64,000 nucleotides of DNA from Empedobacter falsenii (lineage in GTDB: Bacteria; Bacteroidota; Bacteroidia; Flavobacteriales; Weeksellaceae): assembly GCF_013488205.1 (NCBI RefSeq), contig NZ_CP040908.1, positions 458,501 through 522,500 on the forward strand. The letters are read 5' to 3'. Under the pieces are notes generated by a model. The model was given only the letters and a program-made list of their open reading frames with translations, was not told the DNA's origin and searched no databases. A program made the position numbers and the translations under genes. Positions 8,889 through 18,969 of this stretch are shown here, piece by piece. The first letter of the stretch is position 1, and every line of letters begins with the position of its first letter.

Positions 8889-9290
8889 ATGTATACAGAT
8901 CCAATTTCAGATTTTCTAACTCGCGTTAGAAATGCAATGATGGCAGGACACAAAGTAGTGGAAATCCCTGCATCTAAAATTAAAAAAGAGATCACTAAGA
9001 TCTTATTTGAACAAGGTTACATCTTGAACTACAAATTCGAAGGACAAGATCAACCTCAAGGAACAATCAAAATCGCTTTAAAGTACGACAAAGTTACTAA
9101 AGAGCCAGCTATCCGTAAAATCAAAAGAGCTTCAACTCCAGGTTTACGTCAATACGCAGGATCTAAAGAATTACCTCGTGTATTAAACGGTTTAGGTGTT
9201 GCTATCATCTCAACTTCTAAAGGTGTGATGACAGACAAACAAGCTCGTCAAGAGAATGTAGGTGGTGAAGTTTTATGTTTTGTTTATTAA
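8889..9290 (+). CDS. rpsH: 30S ribosomal protein S8
   Basis: S8 binds the central domain of 16S and, in E. coli, represses the spc operon. The 133-residue product starts [17 protein letters not shown] and ends with the motif [26 protein letters not shown]. The frame continues upstream to 8808, but that would start within the -7 element, so the ATG at 8889 is used. It restarts the spc gene order after the interruption. Confidence 0.97.
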   Translation: MYTDPISDFLTRVRNAMMAGHKVVEIPASKIKKEITKILFEQGYILNYKFEGQDQPQGTIKIALKYDKVTKEPAIRKIKRASTPGLRQYAGSKELPRVLNGLGVAIISTSKGVMTDKQARQENVGGEVLCFVY

Positions 9291-9312
9291 TCTTTTAAAA
9301 AATTAAGAAATT

Positions 9313-9858
9313 ATGTCAAGAATAGGACACGCACATATCAACATCCCTGCTGCAGCAACTGTTGAATTTAAAGATAACGTAGTTACTGTAAAAGGTAGCA
9401 ACATTACAATGACAAGAGAGTTAAAAGAAGGATTTGATGTAACAATCGAAGACGGAGTTTTAACTGTAGTTCGTCCAAACGATTCTAAAGATAACAAAGC
9501 TTTACATGGTTTATACCGTTCATTAATCAATAACATGATTACTGGTGTAACAGAAGGTTTCAAAAAACAATTAGAATTAGTTGGTGTTGGTTATAGAGCA
9601 TCTAACAACGGACAAAAATTAGATTTGTCATTAGGTTTCTCTCACAATATCGTTATTGAATTACCTACAGAAATTAAAGTTGAAACTTTAACAGAAAAAG
9701 GTAAAAACCCTATTATTACATTATCATCTCATGATAATCAATTATTAGGAATGATCGTAGCGAAAATTCGTTCTTACCGTAAGCCAGAGCCTTACAAAGG
9801 AAAAGGAATTAAATACGTAGGAGAAATTATTAGAAGAAAAGCAGGTAAATCTGCATAA
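9313..9858 (+). CDS. rplF: 50S ribosomal protein L6
   Basis: L6 binds the sarcin-ricin region and the factor-binding site. The 181-residue protein begins MSRIGHAHINIPAAATVEF and carries the C-terminal signature KPEPYKGKGIKYVGEIIRRKAGK, both diagnostic. It lies 22 nt after rpsH. Confidence 0.97.
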   Translation: MSRIGHAHINIPAAATVEFKDNVVTVKGSNITMTRELKEGFDVTIEDGVLTVVRPNDSKDNKALHGLYRSLINNMITGVTEGFKKQLELVGVGYRASNNGQKLDLSLGFSHNIVIELPTEIKVETLTEKGKNPIITLSSHDNQLLGMIVAKIRSYRKPEPYKGKGIKYVGEIIRRKAGKSA

Positions 9859-9871
9859 AAATCATTGAAAA

Positions 9872-10225
9872 ATGGCATTATCTAAAGTAGAAAAAAGACA
9901 AAAAATAAAAAGACGCGTGCGTCGAAATATTTTTGGAACAGAAACTAAACCTCGTTTATCAGTTTACCGTTCTAACAAAGAAATTTACGCTCAAATTATT
10001 GACGATAACAATGGAGTAACTTTAGCTTCTGCATCATCTCGTGAAAAAGGTGTTGCTGTAGAAGGTACAAAATCTGAAGTTTCTGCATCAGTTGGTAAAG
10101 CATTAGCTGCTAAAGCTGTTGCAAAAGGAATTGAAACTGTAGTTTTTGATCGTAACGGTTTCGTGTATCATGGTAGAATCAAAGCTTTAGCTGAAGGAGC
10201 TAGAGAAGGTGGATTAAAATTCTAA
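9872..10225 (+). CDS. rplR: 50S ribosomal protein L18
   Basis: L18 binds 5S rRNA together with L5. The 117-residue product has the basic start [19 protein letters not shown], the motif [20 protein letters not shown] and the end [26 protein letters not shown]. Thirteen nt separate it from rplF. Confidence 0.97.
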   Translation: MALSKVEKRQKIKRRVRRNIFGTETKPRLSVYRSNKEIYAQIIDDNNGVTLASASSREKGVAVEGTKSEVSASVGKALAAKAVAKGIETVVFDRNGFVYHGRIKALAEGAREGGLKF

Positions 10226-10241
10226 AAAAGAGAAAGAAATT

Positions 10242-10763
10242 ATGTTAGGATTTAAAAACGTAGAAAGAGTAAAACCAACAGGTTTAGATTTAAAAGATCG
10301 TTTAGTTGGAGTACAACGTGTTACTAAAGTAACAAAAGGAGGTAGAGCATTTGGTTTCTCTGCAATCGTAGTAGTAGGTGACGGAAACGGAGTAGTAGGT
10401 TACGGATTAGGGAAATCTAAAGACGTAGCTTCTGCAATCGCTAAAGCTATCGAAGATGCTAAGAAAAACTTAGTACGTATCCCATTATTTAACAACACAA
10501 TTCCTCACGAACAAGAAGCTCGTTTCGGTGGTGCGCAAGTATTCATCCGTCCAGCATCTAAAGGTACAGGGGTAATTGCAGGTGGTACAGTACGTGCGGT
10601 ATTAGAATCAGTTGGTGTACATGATGTATTATCAAAATCAAAAGGTTCTTCTAACCCTCACAACGCAGTAAAAGCTACATTCCGTGCTTTATTAAGCTTA
10701 CGTTCTGTAGAAACTATTGCTCGTCAAAGAGGTATTTCTGTAACTAAAGTATTCAACGGTTAA
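10242..10763 (+). CDS. rpsE: 30S ribosomal protein S5
   Basis: S5 lies at the mRNA entry and affects decoding fidelity. The 173-residue product has the double-stranded RNA-binding N-domain ([20 protein letters not shown], residues 22-41) and the motif [28 protein letters not shown] in the C-domain. It is followed 11 nt later by rpmD. Confidence 0.97.
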   Translation: MLGFKNVERVKPTGLDLKDRLVGVQRVTKVTKGGRAFGFSAIVVVGDGNGVVGYGLGKSKDVASAIAKAIEDAKKNLVRIPLFNNTIPHEQEARFGGAQVFIRPASKGTGVIAGGTVRAVLESVGVHDVLSKSKGSSNPHNAVKATFRALLSLRSVETIARQRGISVTKVFNG

Positions 10764-10774
10764 AAAAAAGTAAA

Positions 10775-10954
10775 ATGAGCAAAGTAAGAGTAAAACAAAC
10801 ACGTAGTGCAATCAACCGTGATAAATCTCAAAAAGCTACATTAGTTGCTTTAGGTTTGAAAAAGTTGAATCAAGTTGTTGAGCACGAATCAACTCCTCAA
10901 ATTGAAGGAATGATCCGTAAAATCTCACACTTAGTAGTAGTAGAAAGAGCTTAA
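10775..10954 (+). CDS. rpmD: 50S ribosomal protein L30
   Basis: This 59-residue gene is read directly from the sequence. The protein starts MSKVRVKQTRSAINRDKSQK and continues ALGLKKLNQVVEHESTPQIEGMIRKISHLV, the normal L30 fold of one small alpha-beta domain. It fits between rpsE and rplO, the standard place, and is the same length as E. coli L30. Confidence 0.95.
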   Translation: MSKVRVKQTRSAINRDKSQKATLVALGLKKLNQVVEHESTPQIEGMIRKISHLVVVERA

Positions 10955-10984
10955 TCGCTTTTAACCTTTTAAAAATTATTAAAA

Positions 10985-11440
10985 ATGAATTTAAGTAATT
11001 TAAAACCAGCTGCTGGTTCAGTACAAAATAAATTCCGTAAAGGTAGAGGTGAAGGTAGTGGAAACGGTTTGACAGCAGGTCGTGGACACAAAGGTGCTAA
11101 ATCTCGTTCTGGTTATTCAAGAAAAATCGGTTTCGAAGGTGGACAAATGCCTTTACAAAGACGTTTACCTAAATTTGGTTTCAAAAACATCAACAGAGTT
11201 GAGTACACTGGAATCAATTTAGATACAATTCAACAATTAGTTGATAACAACAAAATTACAGATACTTTAAACAAAGAAACATTAGTTCAGTTAGGATTAG
11301 CTCACAAAAATGACTTAGTGAAAATTTTAGGTCGTGGAGAGTTAAAAGCAACTGTTAATGTTACTGCTGATAAATTCACTCAAACAGCTCAAGAAGCTAT
11401 TGTGAATGCAGGAGGTAAAGTAGAATTAGTTAACGCTTAA
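10985..11440 (+). CDS. rplO: 50S ribosomal protein L15
   Basis: L15 is a late-assembly protein with a long glycine-rich tail in 23S. The 151-residue product has the start [20 protein letters not shown], the Gly-rich region [34 protein letters not shown] (residues 30-65) and a globular C-terminus. It lies 15 nt ahead of secY, the classic arrangement. Confidence 0.97.
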   Translation: MNLSNLKPAAGSVQNKFRKGRGEGSGNGLTAGRGHKGAKSRSGYSRKIGFEGGQMPLQRRLPKFGFKNINRVEYTGINLDTIQQLVDNNKITDTLNKETLVQLGLAHKNDLVKILGRGELKATVNVTADKFTQTAQEAIVNAGGKVELVNA

Positions 11441-11455
11441 GAATATATTTTATAG

Positions 11456-12826
11456 ATGAAAGGGTTTATACAGACCATAAAAAATATCTGGAGCATAAAA
11501 GAATTGAAGGATAAGTTACTTGTAACTATCCTTCTATTGTTGGTTTATAGATTCGGTTCTCATATTCCACTTCCAGGTGTCGATATTAACGAGGTTAATC
11601 GTTTTGTTGCAGACCAAGAAAATGCAAATTCAGGAATTTTAGGATTATTAAACTCTTTTACCGGAGGTTCTTTTAAGAGAGCTTCCGTATTTGCGTTAGG
11701 AATTATGCCTTATATCTCTGCTTCGATTGTTATACAATTGATGGGATTAGCAGTACCTTACATCCAAAAACTACAAAAAGAAGGAGAAAGCGGACGTAAC
11801 AAAGTAAATCAAATTACGAGATGGTTGACAATCGGGATTTGTTTAGTGCAAGCACCAGCATACCTTACATTGGTAACTTCTCAAATTTTACCTTACGATC
11901 CAACTTCATCATATGCTATCTATGTAATTCCTCCAACCAACTTTTGGTTCTGGTTCCCTTCAACAATCATTTTGATTACAGGGACAATCTTTGCCATGTG
12001 GATGGGAGAAAAAATTACTGACAAAGGTATAGGTAACGGTATTTCAATCTTAATTATGGTTGGTATCCTAGCCGACTTACCAAAAGCAATATTTAATGCA
12101 TTTGAAGTAGACCCTTCAAACGGTATTTTCTTCTTGATAGAAATGTTAGGGTTAATCCTAGTTATTGCAATGTGTATTATGATTGTTGCAGCGGTGCGTA
12201 AAGTACCAGTACAATATGTAAGAAGAGCGCAAACTTCAAGTAGCTCATATATGAGATCAGTTACAGACTCTGTACGTTCATATATTCCACTTAAAGTAAA
12301 TGCAGCAGGTGTAATGCCTATTATCTTCGCACAAGCAATTATGTTTTTACCAGGAACATTGGCAAACTATTTCCTAGACGAAGGAAGTCCAGTAAAAGCA
12401 TTCTTCGCGAAAATGGCAGATCCATTTACGTGGGAATACAATTTGATCTTCGGATTACTAATTATTATCTTCACCTATTTCTATACTGCGATTACAATCC
12501 CAGTAAACCAAATGGCAGAAGATCTTAAACGTAACGGAGGAATCATCCCTGGAATCCGTCCTGGAAAAGAAACTGCAAATTTTTTAGACGAAATTTTATC
12601 AAAAATTACGTTACCTGGAGCAATTTTACTAACTTTGCTTGCTGTTTTGCCAGCGATTGTAAAATTATTAGGTGTAGAACAGAGCTTAGCAATGTTCTTT
12701 GGAGGTACATCAATGTTAATTATGGTGGGAGTTATCTTAGATACTGTACAACAAATTAATACATATTTATTAAATCACCGTTACGATGGTTTAATGTCTT
12801 CAGGTAGAACTTCAAGAGATATCTAA
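11456..12826 (+). CDS. secY: Preprotein translocase subunit SecY
   Basis: SecY is the channel of the SecYEG translocon in the inner membrane. The 456-residue protein has about ten hydrophobic segments; the first is preceded by the motif [27 protein letters not shown]. The plug region ([22 protein letters not shown]), the cytoplasmic loop [12 protein letters not shown] and the C-terminal SYLLNHRY-like segment ([11 protein letters not shown]) are all visible. It sits in its usual place after rplO and supplies the export route for the many secreted proteins in this window. Confidence 0.97.
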   Translation: MKGFIQTIKNIWSIKELKDKLLVTILLLLVYRFGSHIPLPGVDINEVNRFVADQENANSGILGLLNSFTGGSFKRASVFALGIMPYISASIVIQLMGLAVPYIQKLQKEGESGRNKVNQITRWLTIGICLVQAPAYLTLVTSQILPYDPTSSYAIYVIPPTNFWFWFPSTIILITGTIFAMWMGEKITDKGIGNGISILIMVGILADLPKAIFNAFEVDPSNGIFFLIEMLGLILVIAMCIMIVAAVRKVPVQYVRRAQTSSSSYMRSVTDSVRSYIPLKVNAAGVMPIIFAQAIMFLPGTLANYFLDEGSPVKAFFAKMADPFTWEYNLIFGLLIIIFTYFYTAITIPVNQMAEDLKRNGGIIPGIRPGKETANFLDEILSKITLPGAILLTLLAVLPAIVKLLGVEQSLAMFFGGTSMLIMVGVILDTVQQINTYLLNHRYDGLMSSGRTSRDI

Positions 12827-12848
12827 TAAGATTTTATTAAAAAGATTT

Positions 12849-13064
12849 ATGGCTAAACAAAAACATATTGAACAAGACGGTACGATTACAGAAGCATTAT
12901 CTAATGCAATGTTCCGTGTCGAATTAGAAAATGGACATGTTGTAACATGTAACATATCTGGTAAAATGCGTATGCACTATATCAAATTATTACCAGGTGA
13001 TAGAGTTAAAATAGAGATGTCTCCTTACGATTTAACGAAAGGTAGAATATCTTACAGATACTAA
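12849..13064 (+). CDS. infA: Translation initiation factor IF-1
   Basis: IF-1 blocks the 30S A site during initiation. The 71-residue OB-fold protein has the motifs [18 protein letters not shown] and HISGKMR-like ([33 protein letters not shown]). A 14-nt stretch of its coding sequence (12996-13009) is repeated exactly in the intergenic hairpin just downstream. Position between secY and rpmJ is standard. Confidence 0.97.
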   Translation: MAKQKHIEQDGTITEALSNAMFRVELENGHVVTCNISGKMRMHYIKLLPGDRVKIEMSPYDLTKGRISYRY

Positions 13065-13081
13065 AAGAAATAATAACGACT

Positions 13082-13116
13082 GGTGATAGAGTTAATGTAG
13101 ATACGTTAACTCTATC
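13082..13116 (+). promoter_or_regulatory. Long perfect hairpin between infA and rpmJ
   Basis: GATAGAGTTAA (13085-13095) pairs perfectly with TTAACTCTATC (13106-13116); the inner bases TGT/ACG add three pairs (one G.U) around an AGAT loop, giving a 14-bp stem. No T-run follows, so it is not a typical terminator. The 5' arm with two more bases (GGTGATAGAGTTAA, 13082-13095) is identical to infA 12996-13009, so the 3' arm could alternatively pair with the infA coding region. An RNA-processing, attenuation or stability element is likely. Confidence 0.6.
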
Positions 13117-13139
13117 GGATTATAAATAAATTTACAAAG

Positions 13140-13256
13140 ATGAAAATTAGAGCATCCATTAAAAAGAGAAGTGCTGACTGTAAAATTGTGCGTCGTAAAG
13201 GACGTTTGTATGTGATCAACAAAAAGAATCCTAAGTTTAAACAAAGACAAGGTTAA
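13140..13256 (+). CDS. rpmJ: 50S ribosomal protein L36, zinc-free form
   Basis: The 38-residue gene is read directly from the sequence: it starts [20 protein letters not shown] and ends PKFKQRQG, aligning without gaps to E. coli L36. The zinc ligands of the C+ form (Cys11, Cys14, Cys27, His33) are Ser, Cys, Asn and Phe here, so zinc cannot be bound. It stands between infA and rpsM as usual. Confidence 0.95.
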   Translation: MKIRASIKKRSADCKIVRRKGRLYVINKKNPKFKQRQG

Positions 13257-13268
13257 TTATTTAGAATT

Positions 13269-13646
13269 ATGGCAAGAATTTCAGGTGTAGATTTACCTAA
13301 AAACAAAAGAGGGGTAATCGGACTTACATACATTTACGGGATCGGAAGAAGCAGTGCTTCTAAAATCTTAGCTGAAAATAACATTTCAGAAGATACAAAA
13401 GTTAGCGAATGGACTGATGAAGAAATCAACGCAATCCGTGCATCGATCAATGAAACTTTCAAAGTAGAAGGTGAATTAAGATCAGAAATCCAATTAAACA
13501 TCAAACGTTTAATGGATATCGGATGTCAAAGAGGTATTCGTCACAGATTAGGTTTACCATTACGTGGTCAAAGAACAAAAAATAACTCACGTACAAGAAA
13601 AGGTAAAAAGAAAACAGTTGCTAACAAGAAAAAAGCCACTAAATAA
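13269..13646 (+). CDS. rpsM: 30S ribosomal protein S13
   Basis: S13 is in the 30S head and forms bridges to the 50S central protuberance. The 125-residue product begins [26 protein letters not shown] and has the C-terminal motif [25 protein letters not shown]. It lies 12 nt after rpmJ. Confidence 0.97.
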   Translation: MARISGVDLPKNKRGVIGLTYIYGIGRSSASKILAENNISEDTKVSEWTDEEINAIRASINETFKVEGELRSEIQLNIKRLMDIGCQRGIRHRLGLPLRGQRTKNNSRTRKGKKKTVANKKKATK

Positions 13647-13657
13647 TAAATAGGATC

Positions 13658-14047
13658 ATGGCAAAAAATCAGAAAGTAGTAAAGAAAAGAAAAGTAGTTA
13701 TTGAAGCTACTGGACAAGCTCATATTCAAGCATCGTTTAACAACGTTATCGTTACTTTAACTAACAAAAACGGTGAAGTTATCTCTTGGTCTTCAGCAGG
13801 TAAAATGGGATTCCGTGGATCTAAAAAGAACACTCCTTACGCTGCTCAAGTAGCTGCTCAAGATGCAACAACAGTTGCATACGAAGCAGGATTAAGAAGA
13901 GTAAAAGTATTCGTGAAAGGACCAGGTCAAGGTCGTGAATCTGCTATTAGAACAATTCATAACGGTGGTATCGAGGTTTCTGAAATCGTTGATGTTACTC
14001 CATTACCACACAATGGATGTCGTCCACCTAAAAAGAGAAGAGTATAA
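13658..14047 (+). CDS. rpsK: 30S ribosomal protein S11
   Basis: S11 lies on the 30S platform near the 3' end of 16S, the site where the anti-Shine-Dalgarno helix would normally form. The 129-residue protein has the motifs [28 protein letters not shown] and the end [28 protein letters not shown]. Eleven nt separate it from rpsM. Confidence 0.97.
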   Translation: MAKNQKVVKKRKVVIEATGQAHIQASFNNVIVTLTNKNGEVISWSSAGKMGFRGSKKNTPYAAQVAAQDATTVAYEAGLRRVKVFVKGPGQGRESAIRTIHNGGIEVSEIVDVTPLPHNGCRPPKKRRV

Positions 14048-14094
14048 TCATTTTTCTCAATTTAATTATTTAATATATTTAATAGTAACAAATC

Positions 14095-14697
14095 ATGGCA
14101 AGATATACAGGACCAAAAACTAAAATTGCAAGAAAATTTGGACAACCAATTTTCGGTGACGATAAATCTTTTGAGAAAAAGAAATATCCTCCAGGGCAAC
14201 ACGGACCTAACAAAAGAAGAGCTAAAAAATCAGAATACGCTATTCAGTTAACTGAAAAACAAAAAGCAAAATATACTTACGGTATTTTAGAGCGTCAATT
14301 TGCTAACTTATACAAAAAAGCAAATGCTTCTAAAGGAATTACAGGTGAAGTATTATTACAATTATGTGAATCTCGTTTAGATAACGTAGTTTACCGTTTA
14401 GGTATCGCAAACTCACGTAGTGCTGCACGTCAATTAGTATCTCACAAACACGTAACTGTAAACGGAGAAATCGTGAACATCCCTTCTTACCAATTAAAAG
14501 CTGGTGATGTAATCGCTGTTAGAGAAAAATCTAAATCTTTAACTGCAATCACAAACTCTTTACACGCACGTAGCGAGTACGATTGGTTAATTTGGAACGA
14601 CGAACAAAAATCAGGAACTTTCACAAAAGCTCCAGAAAGAGTTCAAATTCCAGAAGATATTAAAGAGCAATTAATCGTCGAGTTATATTCTAAATAA
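14095..14697 (+). CDS. rpsD: 30S ribosomal protein S4
   Basis: S4 nucleates assembly of the 16S 5' domain and lies at the mRNA entry. The 200-residue product starts [19 protein letters not shown], and the S4 RNA-binding domain is visible at residues 90-155 ([25 protein letters not shown]...[20 protein letters not shown]). In E. coli S4 represses the alpha operon; no equivalent pseudoknot was looked for by computation here. The 47-nt gap before it holds no promoter I can defend. Confidence 0.97.
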   Translation: MARYTGPKTKIARKFGQPIFGDDKSFEKKKYPPGQHGPNKRRAKKSEYAIQLTEKQKAKYTYGILERQFANLYKKANASKGITGEVLLQLCESRLDNVVYRLGIANSRSAARQLVSHKHVTVNGEIVNIPSYQLKAGDVIAVREKSKSLTAITNSLHARSEYDWLIWNDEQKSGTFTKAPERVQIPEDIKEQLIVELYSK

Positions 14698-14719
14698 ACC
14701 TTAAAATCAGACTAATAAA

Positions 14720-15712
14720 ATGACTATTTTAAATTTCATCAAACCTGACAAAGTAATCTTAGTAGAGTCTGACTCTAAATTCGGACAATTCGAGTTCCGT
14801 CCATTAGAACCAGGATACGGGATTACAGTTGGAAATGCTCTACGTAGAGTGTTACTTTCTTCATTAGAAGGATATGCGATCACTTCAATCAAAATTGAAG
14901 GTGTTGAGCACGAATTTTCAACTATTCCAGGAGTAGTGGAAGATGTTACAGAGATCATTTTAAATCTGAAAAAGGTTCGTTTTAAGAAACAAATTGATGA
15001 ATCAGATGCTGAAACTGTAACTGCTACTATCTCAGGGCAAGATCAATTAACAGCAGGTGATTTAGGGAAATTTATTTCTGGATTCCAAGTTTTAAACCCT
15101 GAATTAGTTATCGCTAACTTAGACGCTAAAGTAAACGTAACAATTACATTTACAATCGAAAAAGGTAGAGGATACGTACCAGCTGATGAGAATAAAAAGG
15201 CTTCTGCGCCAATCGGTACTATAGCAATTGACTCAATTTACACTCCAATTAAGAATGTAAAATACGCAATTGAAAACTATCGTGTAGAACAAAAAACTGA
15301 CTACGAAAAATTAGTTTTTGAAATTACAACAGATGGTTCTATAACACCTCAAGATGCTTTAACTGAAGCAGCTAAAATCTTAATTCACCACTTTATGTTA
15401 TTCTCAGATGAGAGAATTACATTAGAAGCGGAAGAAGTTGCATCTGGTGAAACTTATGATGAAGAAGCATTACATATGCGCCAATTATTGAAAACAAAAT
15501 TGGTAGATATGGATTTATCAGTAAGAGCATTAAATTGTTTAAAAGCAGCTGAAGTTGAAACATTAGGCGAATTAGTTTCTTTCGCTAAGTCTGACTTAAT
15601 GAAATTCAGAAACTTTGGTAAGAAATCTCTTACAGAGTTAGAAGAATTGGTGGACAGCAAAGGTCTTAACTTTGGAATGGACATCGCAAAATATAAGTTA
15701 GACGTAGAATAA
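14720..15712 (+). CDS. rpoA: DNA-directed RNA polymerase subunit alpha
   Basis: RpoA dimerises to scaffold RNA polymerase. The 330-residue protein has the N-terminal assembly domain ([28 protein letters not shown], residues 25-52) and the C-terminal DNA/activator-binding domain from about residue 255 ([23 protein letters not shown]...[13 protein letters not shown]), including the Arg and Asn positions that contact UP-elements in E. coli. It lies 22 nt after rpsD and 12 nt before rplQ. Confidence 0.97.
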   Translation: MTILNFIKPDKVILVESDSKFGQFEFRPLEPGYGITVGNALRRVLLSSLEGYAITSIKIEGVEHEFSTIPGVVEDVTEIILNLKKVRFKKQIDESDAETVTATISGQDQLTAGDLGKFISGFQVLNPELVIANLDAKVNVTITFTIEKGRGYVPADENKKASAPIGTIAIDSIYTPIKNVKYAIENYRVEQKTDYEKLVFEITTDGSITPQDALTEAAKILIHHFMLFSDERITLEAEEVASGETYDEEALHMRQLLKTKLVDMDLSVRALNCLKAAEVETLGELVSFAKSDLMKFRNFGKKSLTELEELVDSKGLNFGMDIAKYKLDVE

Positions 15713-15724
15713 TTTTATTAAAAA

Positions 15725-16198
15725 ATGAGACACGGAAAAAAATTTAACCATTTAGGTAGAACTGCCTCTCATAGAAGAGCTTTATTATCTAATTTAGCTA
15801 TAGCGTTGATTACTCACAAGAGAATTAACACAACAGTAGCAAAGGCTAAAGCATTACAAACATATGTTGAGCCTTTATTGACAAAGTCTAAAACAGACGA
15901 TACTAACAACCGTCGCGTTGTATTTTCATACTTACAAGATAAAGAAGCTGTAACTGAATTATTCAGAACTGTAGCTCCTAAAATTGCAAATCGTCCAGGA
16001 GGATACACTCGTATCATCAAAACTGGATTCCGTTTAGGTGACGGTGCTGATACTGCAATGATCGAGTTAGTAGATTTCAATGATATCTACACTAACGCGA
16101 AAGTAGAGAAAAAAGCAACTACACGTCGTAGTAAAAAAAGTACTAAAACAGAAGAAGCTGCACCAGCTGCTGAAACTGAAAGTACAGAAGAAGCATAA
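15725..16198 (+). CDS. rplQ: 50S ribosomal protein L17
   Basis: L17 lies near the tunnel exit. The first about 115 residues are the L17 core ([20 protein letters not shown]; then [37 protein letters not shown]). About 35 further residues form a Lys-then-Ala/Glu-rich low-complexity tail, a common extension in Bacteroidota. It is the last gene of the cluster, followed by a strong terminator. Confidence 0.96.
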   Translation: MRHGKKFNHLGRTASHRRALLSNLAIALITHKRINTTVAKAKALQTYVEPLLTKSKTDDTNNRRVVFSYLQDKEAVTELFRTVAPKIANRPGGYTRIIKTGFRLGDGADTAMIELVDFNDIYTNAKVEKKATTRRSKKSTKTEEAAPAAETESTEEA

Positions 16199-16216
16199 TC
16201 TATTCGATTATATAGT

Positions 16217-16246
16217 AAAAAGCCTCCCAAATTGGGAGGCTTTTTT
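16217..16246 (+). terminator. Terminator of the ribosomal protein cluster
   Basis: A GC-rich stem, GCCTCCC (16222-16228) with GGGAGGC (16234-16240), is extended by A-T pairs on both sides and followed by TTTTTT; the loop is AAATT. It lies 18 nt after rplQ. Confidence 0.9.
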
Positions 16247-16485
16247 GTGGATTTTATCTTACAAGATTATTTATTTTGAATAGCTCATTTAGCTTGAAAA
16301 TACGTTTATTATTCACTCAAGCTACTTTCTACATTATTAGTTGATTTATTTTGAATAATATTTTTATGTATTGATAAATTAGAGTTTCTCTTGTCACTCT
16401 AAACTCGTTTCAGAATATCATTTTCTTGAGAGGATGATGGGTGTTTTGTTTTCAGTTTGTCTTTCCGGGCTTGTCGAGGATCTAT
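16247..16485. other. Noncoding spacer with a degenerate dispersed repeat
   Basis: No gene is seen between the rplQ terminator and the terminator of the minus-strand receptor gene. At 16399-16413 (CTAAACTCGTTTCAG) and 16461-16483 the stretch resembles the intergenic repeat family found at 37570, 44359, 51325 and 60568, but this copy is worn: one arm pair is mismatched. Confidence 0.5.
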
Positions 16486-16515
16486 AAAAAAAAAGCCACT
16501 CTGAAGAGTGGCTTT
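16486..16515 (-). terminator. Terminator of the TonB receptor gene
   Basis: Read on the minus strand, GCCACTC (16506-16512) pairs with GAGTGGC (16495-16501) around TTCA, with AAA/TTT extension, followed by nine T (16486-16494 as A on the plus strand). It lies 24 nt past the receptor stop codon. Confidence 0.85.
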
Positions 16516-16538
16516 GATATTTGTCCGTTTTAAGTTGA

Positions 16539-18932
16539 TTAAAACTTATATCTTAATGTAGTCATCAATTGTCTTGGAGCAATTGGGTTTACACTATAAT
16601 TTTCGTGAACATTGTAATTCAACTCATTTGTAATATTAGATAATCTACATAATAATGAAAAGTTTTTCCATTTGTAGCCAGCCGATACATCAATCGTTGT
16701 GTAAGCTGATAATGGAATTTCTCTATCCAAAATTCCATTTGGTTGAGAAGGATCAATTTGGTTATTCCAACCTCCAATACGTTTACCAATATAGTTTGCG
16801 AGCGCACCGATAGAAAAGCCTTTCAATGCTCCATTTTGCAATGTGTAATGAAAACTTAAGTTTGCAGTATTTGCAGGAGTTCTTGTTAATCGATCACCTT
16901 CTACAAAACTACCTTTCAAACCAGATGTTTTTGTATAGCGCATATCATTGTAGCTATATCCGGCCATAATATTCAATCCAATAATTGGATGTGCAGTTAC
17001 ATCAACTTCGATTCCTTTACTTTTTGTAGCGCCACTAAGCACTTTTATTGTTGAATCTGTGTTTGGCGTTCCATCAGCTTTAAATTCTGCTGTTTGAGCT
17101 AAATTATTATTTTTGATTTGATACAAAGTAACATTTGTAGATAACAATCCTCTAAAGAAATCATTTTTGATACCAACTTCATATTGATCGATAATTGATG
17201 GTTTGATTGCTTTTAAATCTACTGTTGTACCAGAGTTTGGTGTGAATGAATTTGAGTAACTAGCAAAAATCGCCATATCTTTGATTGGTTGAAAAACGAT
17301 ACCAACTTTTGGCGAAAATGCTTCATCAACACGTTTTCCATCTTTTTTTACATCAACGGGAGTTTTCGTTAAATCTCTTGTTGTCACTTGAGCTTCTTGC
17401 CAAGACCAACGCAAACCAGCCAATACTTTTAATTGATCAGTCAAAGAAATTAAATCTTGAAAATAAACTCCAAAACGTCCTGTTTTAGTTGAAGCTATTT
17501 TTGTGTTTTTTGCCATTGGAATTGCACCTCCTTGATCAAAATTTTCAAAGTCAAATATATTTCCACTTCCATAATTCTTTTGATCAAATACATAAGTGAA
17601 AGCTTTACTACTAGAATAATCAAAATCAACACCTGTTAATAACTGATGTTTTATTTTTCCTGTATTGAAATTTCCTTGTAAATTAAGTTGCTCACCGTAC
17701 AATTGTTCTTGGTTTTTGTTTTGACCTAATGGTCTTGACCAATTTCCTTTTGCATCTGGTTGAATACGTTCCGTTCCTTTTGATTCTCTATCATATTGTT
17801 GAAAAGAGCTATTGAAATTAAGCTGCCAATCTTTGTTGAAATTATGCTTAACCAAAGCACTTGTACTGGCTTGTTTCGTTTTACCATTAGACCAAGTTGC
17901 GCCTAAATACATACTTCTAGGTAAATCAACAATTTCTTTTCCAATAATTGCCGTTCCAAAATCTGGCGTCCAATCATCATTTAAATAATCTGCTTGCAAA
18001 ACAAGTTCAGTTTTATCTGTAATTTTGAATAAAAAAGATGGGTTAACATAAAAACGTTCTCTTTTTACATCATTTCTAAAACTCTCAGAATTTTCGTAAG
18101 ATCCAGTAAAACGATACGCAATACTATTATTGATTGGTCCATAAATATCTAAAGATGGTTTGTAAAAAGCATTACTTCCCGCTTGCATACTGATTTCTCC
18201 ACCAAAATTAAACTTTGGTTTTTTTGTAACCATATTCAAAATTCCACCTGGTGCAACATTACCATAAAGTAAAGCCGCTCCACCTTTCAAAACTTCAACT
18301 CTTTCTAAAGATGAAACTTCTGGAATTGACCCATTATTGAATCTGAATCCATTTTTGAACATGTTATTGCTCGACATATCATAACCTCGTGACCAAAATG
18401 ATTCTTGAGCCGCTCCACGCGCAGAACCAACATAAACACCATTGACGTTTTTCACAACATCACTCAGTTTTATTGATTGTTGTTGTTCTATAACTTGATT
18501 GTCAATAATCTGGAAACTTTGCGGTAAATCAATTCCTTTTACATTCAAACCAGATAAAATACTTTCTTGTTTTTTATTCGGAGATTCAACTATTTTAATG
18601 ACAACTTCGCTAAGTGTAGTAATGTTTTCGTTCAATGTAAATGAAATTTCGCTTACTTCATTTATGTGAACTTCAATAGATTTTGTTTGTTTTTTTAGTC
18701 CTTCCCCTTCTAAAGTTATAGAATGTTGACCCTCTGGAAATTTCTCGAAACGAAATTCTCCATTTTCATCTGTAATTGTAGTATTTGTGGATTTCCCAAT
18801 TTTGATTGTAATTCCGGAAACTGGATATCCATCAGATGAAACAATTTTTCCTTCTACGATTCCGTAGTTTTGCGCAAATGTGCAAATAGAAGTTAGCAGA
18901 AAAAGTAACAGTAGTTTTAATTTAATTTTCAT
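16539..18932 (-). CDS. TonB-dependent siderophore-type receptor
   Basis: This 797-residue outer-membrane protein should import a ferric siderophore or related ligand using TonB energy. A signal peptide (MKIKLKLLLLFLLTSICTFAQ) is followed by a carboxypeptidase-regulatory-like beta domain (about 25-110), a plug domain (about 130-245; SWSRGYDMSSNN-like segment and GGAALLYGNVAPGGILNMVTKKPK) and a 22-strand barrel ending in RQLMTTLRYKF with the terminal Phe. The FhuA/FpvA-like plug and barrel motifs separate it from SusC-type receptors. It is a single gene with its own terminator and a promoter flanked by a repeated 12-mer, which suggests repression by a metal-responsive regulator; no siderophore genes are adjacent. 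The ligand cannot be told. Confidence 0.9.
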   Translation of the reverse strand: MKIKLKLLLLFLLTSICTFAQNYGIVEGKIVSSDGYPVSGITIKIGKSTNTTITDENGEFRFEKFPEGQHSITLEGEGLKKQTKSIEVHINEVSEISFTLNENITTLSEVVIKIVESPNKKQESILSGLNVKGIDLPQSFQIIDNQVIEQQQSIKLSDVVKNVNGVYVGSARGAAQESFWSRGYDMSSNNMFKNGFRFNNGSIPEVSSLERVEVLKGGAALLYGNVAPGGILNMVTKKPKFNFGGEISMQAGSNAFYKPSLDIYGPINNSIAYRFTGSYENSESFRNDVKRERFYVNPSFLFKITDKTELVLQADYLNDDWTPDFGTAIIGKEIVDLPRSMYLGATWSNGKTKQASTSALVKHNFNKDWQLNFNSSFQQYDRESKGTERIQPDAKGNWSRPLGQNKNQEQLYGEQLNLQGNFNTGKIKHQLLTGVDFDYSSSKAFTYVFDQKNYGSGNIFDFENFDQGGAIPMAKNTKIASTKTGRFGVYFQDLISLTDQLKVLAGLRWSWQEAQVTTRDLTKTPVDVKKDGKRVDEAFSPKVGIVFQPIKDMAIFASYSNSFTPNSGTTVDLKAIKPSIIDQYEVGIKNDFFRGLLSTNVTLYQIKNNNLAQTAEFKADGTPNTDSTIKVLSGATKSKGIEVDVTAHPIIGLNIMAGYSYNDMRYTKTSGLKGSFVEGDRLTRTPANTANLSFHYTLQNGALKGFSIGALANYIGKRIGGWNNQIDPSQPNGILDREIPLSAYTTIDVSAGYKWKNFSLLCRLSNITNELNYNVHENYSVNPIAPRQLMTTLRYKF

Positions 18933-18940
18933 TCTATATT

Positions 18941-18952
18941 TTATTTAGATTA
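18941..18952 (-). promoter_or_regulatory. Candidate operator half 1 of the TonB receptor gene
   Basis: TTATTTAGATTA on the plus strand lies between the promoter and the start codon at 18932. The same 12-mer occurs at 19002-19013 on the other side of the promoter. A Fur- or DtxR-type repressor site is inferred from context only. Confidence 0.4.
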
Positions 18953-18969
18953 GATAAAAATAATTTCGA

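Noticed and set aside
16461..16483. Possible attachment site or mobile-element end
   Set aside because: No integrase, transposase or matching direct repeat was found in the window; it fits the worn intergenic repeat better.
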